From positions 1 to 64,000 of the forward strand of contig JAGBFG010000029.1 in the NCBI GenBank assembly GCA_017936565.1: a stretch of DNA of 64,000 bases, read 5' to 3'. The stretch's first letter is position 1, and each line of letters starts with the position of its first letter. Below are positions 59,970 to 64,000 of the stretch, piece after piece. The notes under the pieces were generated by a model that was given only the letters and a program-made list of their open reading frames with translations, ran no database searches and was not told the DNA's origin. The stretch comes from Clostridia bacterium. Lineage in GTDB: Bacteria; Bacillota; Clostridia; Oscillospirales; CAG-272. The position numbers were made by a program, and so were the translations under genes.

Positions 59970-59972
59970 AAC

Positions 59973-60013
59973 AAAAAGCGTCTTGCGCCGATTTTGGCAT
60001 AAGGCGTTTTTTT
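59973..60013 (+). terminator. terminator after the XRE pseudogene
   Basis: AAAAAGCGTCTTGCGCC pairs imperfectly with GGCATAAGGCGTTTTTT, ending in T7. Confidence 0.7.
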
Positions 60014-60073
60014 GTCGCACGAGAATTTATTTTCTTTTTCCGCGTGATTTTTCTGTGAAATTCCGTAGAAATG

Positions 60074-60101
60074 TTGACAGAGAGGAAAAAAATGTTATAA
60101 T
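60074..60101 (+). promoter_or_regulatory. promoter of murD
   Basis: TTGACA (60074-60079), a 16-nt spacer, TATAAT (60096-60101). It leaves a leader of about 120 nt in which I see no known riboswitch. Confidence 0.8.
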
Positions 60102-60229
60102 ATAATATACACTAATGAAGTATTGGTATAGCTAGTAAAAGCGAGCCAAGACACCCGCTTTGGCAAAATGCCCCCTTCTGCATATGATGAAAAAAGGCGC
60201 CATCAAAGGATGGCGGCAGGGGGTGGCTT

Positions 60230-61576
60230 ATGGAGCTTGAAGGGTTTGGCAGAATGGCAGGGGCAAAAGGGGCGATGCCGCAAAAAAACGAGGTCGCCGT
60301 GGTTGTTGGCGTGGGTCGCTCGGGGCTTGCCCTGCTTTCTCACTTGCGCTCGCGCGGCGTTATCACGTTTGCTTATGACAAAAGCGAGGCGGGAAGGGAA
60401 GCGCTGCTTGCCGAGGGGCTTGGCGAGGTGCCGCTTCTGACAGGAGAGGATTACCGCCGTCTTCCGTCGGCTGACTTTGTGTTTCGCTCTCCCGGGGTGC
60501 GTCCTGACCATCCTGTTATACGGTACTTACAAGGGAAAGGCGCGCGTCTATGCGATGAAATTACCTATTTTGCCGCGCTTTGCCCTGCTTCCATTGTGGC
60601 GGTGACGGGGTCGGACGGCAAAAGCACGACAGCCTCTCTCATTGCCGCCGCCATACAAATGGCGGGGAAAAAGGCGTTTTTGGGGGGCAATATCGGCAGA
60701 AGTCTTTTATGGGATCTGCCTCTGATGCAAAGGGGGGATTACGCCGTCTTGGAGCTTTCGAGCTTTCAGCTGATGACGGCGGACCTTTCGGCTATATCGG
60801 GGGTCATTACCAATCTTGCGCCCAATCATCTCAACTGGCACACCGATATGGCGGAGTACAAGGGTGCGAAGGAGCGACTCTTTTCGCTGGCTTCCCGTAT
60901 GACGGTGAAGGACGGTGTCTTTCCCGCCTATCGCGCCACAAGGTTTTCTCTTGACAAGAAAACGGAGCTTTTCCTGCAAGACGGGGTTGTTTATGACAGA
61001 GAGGAGCCTCTTTTCCATACAAGCGAGGTTTCTCTCGTCGGGCGCTTTCATTTGGAAAATCTGATGGCGGCGGCAGGGGCGACTCGCGGGGTCGTGCCAA
61101 GAGAGCTGTTCTCTGCTCTTGCCCGAGAGTTTCGGGGACTGCCACATCGCCTTTCCTTTGTGGCAAGACGGCGCGGCATAGATTTTTATAATTCTTCCAT
61201 TGATACCTCGCCTGAGCGCACCGTTGCCACCCTTACCGCCTTGGCGGAAAGGGGGATTTCTCCCGTTGTTTTGCTTGGCGGGGCAGAAAAGGGGCTTTCC
61301 TTCGCGCCGCTCCCACCTGCCTTGCGCAAAATGGCAAGGGGCGCCGTTCTGTTTGGTGGGGCAAGGGAAGCCATCGCCAAGGCACTAGACAAGGGGGGCT
61401 TTCCCTACACCCTGTGCGCCGATATGGAAGAGGCGATTTTTAAGGCAATAAATATGGCAGAGGGCGGGGCGGTTTTGCTTTCTCCCGCTTGCACCGCCTT
61501 TGACGCTTTTCGGGATTACGCCGAGCGGGGAGAGGTATTTACGCAAATTGTTTTGCGTCTTTCAGATGACAACTAA
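60230..61576 (+). CDS. murD: UDP-N-acetylmuramoyl-L-alanine--D-glutamate ligase
   Basis: MurD adds D-Glu to UDP-MurNAc-L-Ala in peptidoglycan precursor synthesis. The 448-aa product has an N-terminal UDP-binding Rossmann domain (VAVVVGVGRSGLALL), the ATP loop TGSDGKSTTASLIAAA near 125, LELSSFQLM, NLAPNHLNWH and the C-terminal PHRLSFVARRRGIDFYNSS plus VLLSPACTAFDAFRDYAERG. All catalytic blocks are intact. GGGGG lies before ATG 60230. Other mur genes are not adjacent, so it stands outside the usual dcw cluster. Downstream is a methionine gamma-lyase-family gene. Confidence 0.96.
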   Translation: MELEGFGRMAGAKGAMPQKNEVAVVVGVGRSGLALLSHLRSRGVITFAYDKSEAGREALLAEGLGEVPLLTGEDYRRLPSADFVFRSPGVRPDHPVIRYLQGKGARLCDEITYFAALCPASIVAVTGSDGKSTTASLIAAAIQMAGKKAFLGGNIGRSLLWDLPLMQRGDYAVLELSSFQLMTADLSAISGVITNLAPNHLNWHTDMAEYKGAKERLFSLASRMTVKDGVFPAYRATRFSLDKKTELFLQDGVVYDREEPLFHTSEVSLVGRFHLENLMAAAGATRGVVPRELFSALAREFRGLPHRLSFVARRRGIDFYNSSIDTSPERTVATLTALAERGISPVVLLGGAEKGLSFAPLPPALRKMARGAVLFGGAREAIAKALDKGGFPYTLCADMEEAIFKAINMAEGGAVLLSPACTAFDAFRDYAERGEVFTQIVLRLSDDN

Positions 61577-61639
61577 TGTTTACAAACGGATTTTTATAAA
61601 GTAAGGGTTCAGGACAAAACGAAAGGAAAAAAGAACGAA

Positions 61640-62899
61640 ATGGAAAACAGGGAGCAAATGCTTTCAGAGGCAGAGAAGCAGTTAGCGCCTCAATTTGAGA
61701 AAATTGACCGCATTGCCGCGCAAAATACGGCAAGGGTTCTTTCCGCTTTTCGCGAGGCAAGGGTTTCAGCATCGATGTTCGGCTCTACCGATGGCTACGG
61801 ATATGATGATTACGGCAGAGATACCTTGGATAAAATATACGCAAGCGTATTCGGGGCAGAGGCAGCCTTTGTCAGACACAGCATTCTCTCCGGCACGCAC
61901 GCCCTGACGATTGCGCTGTTCGGGCTGTTAAGACCGGGGGACGTGATGCTTTCCTTAACGGGCAAGCCCTACGACACCTTGGATGAGGTGATTGGTCTTT
62001 GCGGCGAAGAGGGAAATGGCTCCTTGCGCGATTTCGGGGTTATTTACAAAGAGGTTCCCCTTTTGGAAACGGGCTTGCCCGATAAAGAGGGAATTATTCG
62101 TGCCTTGCGGGAAGCTTCCTCGGTCAAGGTTGCGTTTATTCAGCGCTCCAAGGGGTATCTGAACCGCAAGACGCTGTCGGTAGACGAGATCGGGGAGCTG
62201 GTTTCCCTGGTTAAGTCGGTCTCGGATGCCTTTGTGGTGGTGGACAACTGCTACGGCGAGTTTGTGGAAGAGAAGGAGCCCTGCGCTGTGGGGGCAGACT
62301 TAATTGTCGGTTCTCTTATCAAAAATCCCGGCGGCGGTATGGCGGAATGCGGGGGGTATCTGGCAGGAAGCCAGAAGGCTATTGCCCTTTGCGGACAACG
62401 CTTTTCAGCGCCCGGTGTCGGTCTTGAAATCGGGGCAAGCCTCGGTCAGAACAAATCTATGTACAAGGGCTTGTTTTTCGCGCCGCATACCGTAGGGCAG
62501 GCATTGAAAACGGCGCACCTTACTGCCTATCTCTTTTCTTCTCTCGGCTACAAGACAGAGCCTGCCTGGGATGAGGAAAGACACGACATCATTCAAACCG
62601 TGGTATTTGGCAAGCCCGAGGGTCTGATTGCCTTTTGCCGCGGCATCCAAGAGGGCTCGCCCGTGGACTCCTTCGTTACCTGCGAGCCTTGGGCTATGCC
62701 GGGATACCAGGACCCTGTCATTATGGCGGCGGGCACCTTTACCCAAGGGGCTTCCTTGGAGCTGTCGGCAGACGGACCCATTCGCCCGCCCTACACCGCT
62801 TTTATGCAGGGGGGCTTGACCTATGAATCGGGAAAATATGGCGTGCTGTGTGCGCTTGACAAGGTTTTGGCTTGGCAAAAGCAAGAAGAAAACGAATAA
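61640..62899 (+). CDS. methionine gamma-lyase-family PLP protein (YnbB/aluminium-resistance type)
   Basis: A 419-aa PLP-dependent fold-type-I protein. Family blocks: FGSTDGYGYDDYGRDTLDKIYA, RHSILSGTHALTIALFGLLRPGD, VDNCYGEFVE and the likely PLP-Lys context SLIKNPGGG. These mark the YnbB group, often labelled aluminium resistance or methionine gamma-lyase; the real reaction is not settled. AAGGAAAAAAG lies upstream of ATG 61640. It follows murD after 63 nt and may be cotranscribed. In many Firmicutes this gene sits near miaA/hfq/glnR, which are not present here. Confidence 0.9.
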   Translation: MENREQMLSEAEKQLAPQFEKIDRIAAQNTARVLSAFREARVSASMFGSTDGYGYDDYGRDTLDKIYASVFGAEAAFVRHSILSGTHALTIALFGLLRPGDVMLSLTGKPYDTLDEVIGLCGEEGNGSLRDFGVIYKEVPLLETGLPDKEGIIRALREASSVKVAFIQRSKGYLNRKTLSVDEIGELVSLVKSVSDAFVVVDNCYGEFVEEKEPCAVGADLIVGSLIKNPGGGMAECGGYLAGSQKAIALCGQRFSAPGVGLEIGASLGQNKSMYKGLFFAPHTVGQALKTAHLTAYLFSSLGYKTEPAWDEERHDIIQTVVFGKPEGLIAFCRGIQEGSPVDSFVTCEPWAMPGYQDPVIMAAGTFTQGASLELSADGPIRPPYTAFMQGGLTYESGKYGVLCALDKVLAWQKQEENE

Positions 62900-62941
62900 A
62901 GAGGAAAAAGAGCGTTCAACAAGAAAGGAATGGTTCAAAAT

Positions 62942-63517
62942 ATGAAAAAGAGAATTTTAGCGCTGTGTCTGGCACTTTTCGCCGTGATGTCTCTTGCTGC
63001 CTGCTCGGGCAATGGGGACGGCACGCCCGACGGCTTTCAAAAGGCATCCTTGGACAAAGCCTGCTCCTATGAGCTGTACGTGCCCGAGAGCTGGGTCGTT
63101 TCCTCGGGAAGCGAAACGGATTATACGATGACAAGCATTGCGGCAACCGACCCTTGCAGCCTCAGCGTTGCGGTGGTAGACACGCTTGTAGACCAGACGT
63201 ATGACACCTATTGGCAGGAAAAGCAGGAGGAATACAAAAAGCTGTTCGATACCTTTACCCCCGATGAAGCGAGCGCGCAGGGCGCCGTTGTCAACGGAAG
63301 CAACTGGGATGGGCGTCGGTATTTGTTCAACGCCACCTACGGTGAAAAGGAATATCGCTGTATGCAGATTTTTATTCCCCATAGCAGCTCCTTGGTGGAA
63401 GGATATCGGCTGTACGTTGTGACCTATATGGCGCAAAAGGACCATTTTGACACCCATTATGACAACGAGCAGGACCAGGATATCGCGACCATTCTTTCTT
63501 ATTTCAAGTTTCGTTGA
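62942..63517 (+). CDS. lipoprotein, PsbP-like fold suspected
   Basis: A 191-aa lipoprotein: signal peptide ending MSLAAC (Cys about 21), Gly/Asp-rich linker, then an alpha/beta domain with YELYVPESWVVSSGSETDY, a CSLSVAVVDT strand, a helix YWQEKQEEYKKLF, and GRRYLFNATYGEKEYRC. That order (strand, W-containing turn, helix, strands) resembles the PsbP/Mog1-like fold seen in small clostridial lipoproteins. The function is unknown. I take ATG 62942, the start of the basic n-region, though ATG 62930 is possible. It precedes a cysteine desulfurase gene by 18 nt. Confidence 0.8.
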   Translation: MKKRILALCLALFAVMSLAACSGNGDGTPDGFQKASLDKACSYELYVPESWVVSSGSETDYTMTSIAATDPCSLSVAVVDTLVDQTYDTYWQEKQEEYKKLFDTFTPDEASAQGAVVNGSNWDGRRYLFNATYGEKEYRCMQIFIPHSSSLVEGYRLYVVTYMAQKDHFDTHYDNEQDQDIATILSYFKFR

Positions 63518-63535
63518 TAAGGAAAAACGGGAAAT

Positions 63536-64000
63536 ATGAAGGACATCTATTTTGACAACAGCGCGACCACAAGAATATGCCCCGAGGCACTGGCGGTATA
63601 TAACGAGGTTTCAACCACCCATTTCGGAAACCCCTCTTCCCGTCACCGCTTGGGAAACGAAGCGGCAGAGATTTTGAAGAGTGCTGAAAAAGAGGTTCTT
63701 GCCGCTCTTGGCGCAAGAGAGGGAAAAATTATTTTCACCTCGGGGGGAACGGAAAGCAACAATCTGGCGATTTTCGGCAGAGCCCTTGCCAAGGAGCGCT
63801 TTCGCCGCGGCGGCAAGCTCTTGACAACGGCAGGAGAGCACGCATCTGTCAGCACTCCGTTGGCGCTCTTACAAAGCCTTGGCTTTCAGAGAGCGGAAAT
63901 TTCCACCCTTGGCGGCGTTTTTGATTTAAAAATGCTTGAAAGAGAGGCGGACAAAAGCACCGTTCTTCTTTCTATGATGGCGGTCAACAATGAAACGGGG
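63536..64000 (+). CDS. cysteine desulfurase (NifS/IscS family), cut by the window end
   Basis: The open frame runs from ATG 63536 to the window edge (155 codons seen). The start IYFDNSATTRICPEALAVY is the classic NifS/IscS opening. It continues with FGNPSSRHRLGNEAAEIL, IIFTSGGTESNNLAIFG and TAGEHASVSTP, which include PLP-binding and active-site residues. It mobilises sulfur from cysteine for Fe-S clusters or thiolated tRNA. The PLP Lys and active-site Cys lie beyond the window. GGAAAAACGGG precedes the ATG. In Clostridia a thiI gene often follows; that cannot be seen here. Confidence 0.93.
   Translation, partial: MKDIYFDNSATTRICPEALAVYNEVSTTHFGNPSSRHRLGNEAAEILKSAEKEVLAALGAREGKIIFTSGGTESNNLAIFGRALAKERFRRGGKLLTTAGEHASVSTPLALLQSLGFQRAEISTLGGVFDLKMLEREADKSTVLLSMMAVNNETG

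Noticed and set aside
1..64000. CRISPR arrays, insertion sequences, integrases or phage structural genes
   Set aside because: No regularly spaced direct repeats and no transposase, integrase or capsid motifs were found on either strand.

Overview
The window looks like the chromosome of a spore-forming (or spore-former-derived) member of Clostridia (Bacillota), probably a gut lineage. The signs are a SpoIIE phosphatase, a SleB-type cell-wall hydrolase, a DUF4830 protein, a GldG/DUF4340 ABC cluster, many lipoproteins, and textbook sigma-A promoters (TTGACA-17-TATAAT type) with GGAGG-type ribosome binding sites. No species-level assignment is possible from the sequence alone. No CRISPR array, prophage block or insertion sequence was seen.

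Layout. 1-1.3 kb: a tRNA-Val/tRNA-Asp pair, then a divergent SLOG-fold protein / XRE regulator pair sharing an operator-like region. 1.4-12.1 kb (+ strand): an uncharacterised 209-aa protein, then pth, mfd, a PrsA/SurA-like membrane foldase, comM (yifB) and spoIIE. 12.1-15.7 kb: DUF523, NUDIX, an M16 peptidase, a TerB-like protein and a Cys-rich micropeptide, followed by a hairpin-array repeat near 15.8 kb. 16.1-22.7 kb (- strand): a DUF4830 protein and three membrane-tethered trigger-factor-like foldase paralogs interrupted by rnhA. 22.8-29.8 kb (- strand): ABC ATPase, ABC-2 permease, two GldG-like proteins and a DUF4340 protein.

30.3-48.3 kb (- strand) is the most striking part: an 18-kb, five-gene unit with its own promoter (48392-48419) and a downstream terminator (30019-30052). 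It encodes, in transcription order, a secreted/transmembrane vWA protein, two large tubulin/FtsZ-like proteins with GGTGxG signatures, a membrane coiled-coil protein, and a 1744-aa membrane protein. That last protein joins a degenerate MrfA/YprA-like helicase (no Walker A lysine, DADR in place of DEAH), a DUF1998-like part, a zinc ribbon and a transglutaminase-like domain. I read it as a membrane-anchored cytomotive or membrane-remodelling system of unknown function.

48.8-64 kb holds housekeeping and accessory genes: an esterase, a second transglutaminase-like lipoprotein, a phosphoribosyltransferase, a SleB-like hydrolase, a stand-alone acyltransferase, mntP, a cyclophilin lipoprotein, a frameshifted MATE transporter, nnrD and nadE (NAD repair and synthesis), an XRE pseudogene, murD, a methionine gamma-lyase-family protein, a lipoprotein, and the 5' part of a cysteine desulfurase gene that runs off the window.
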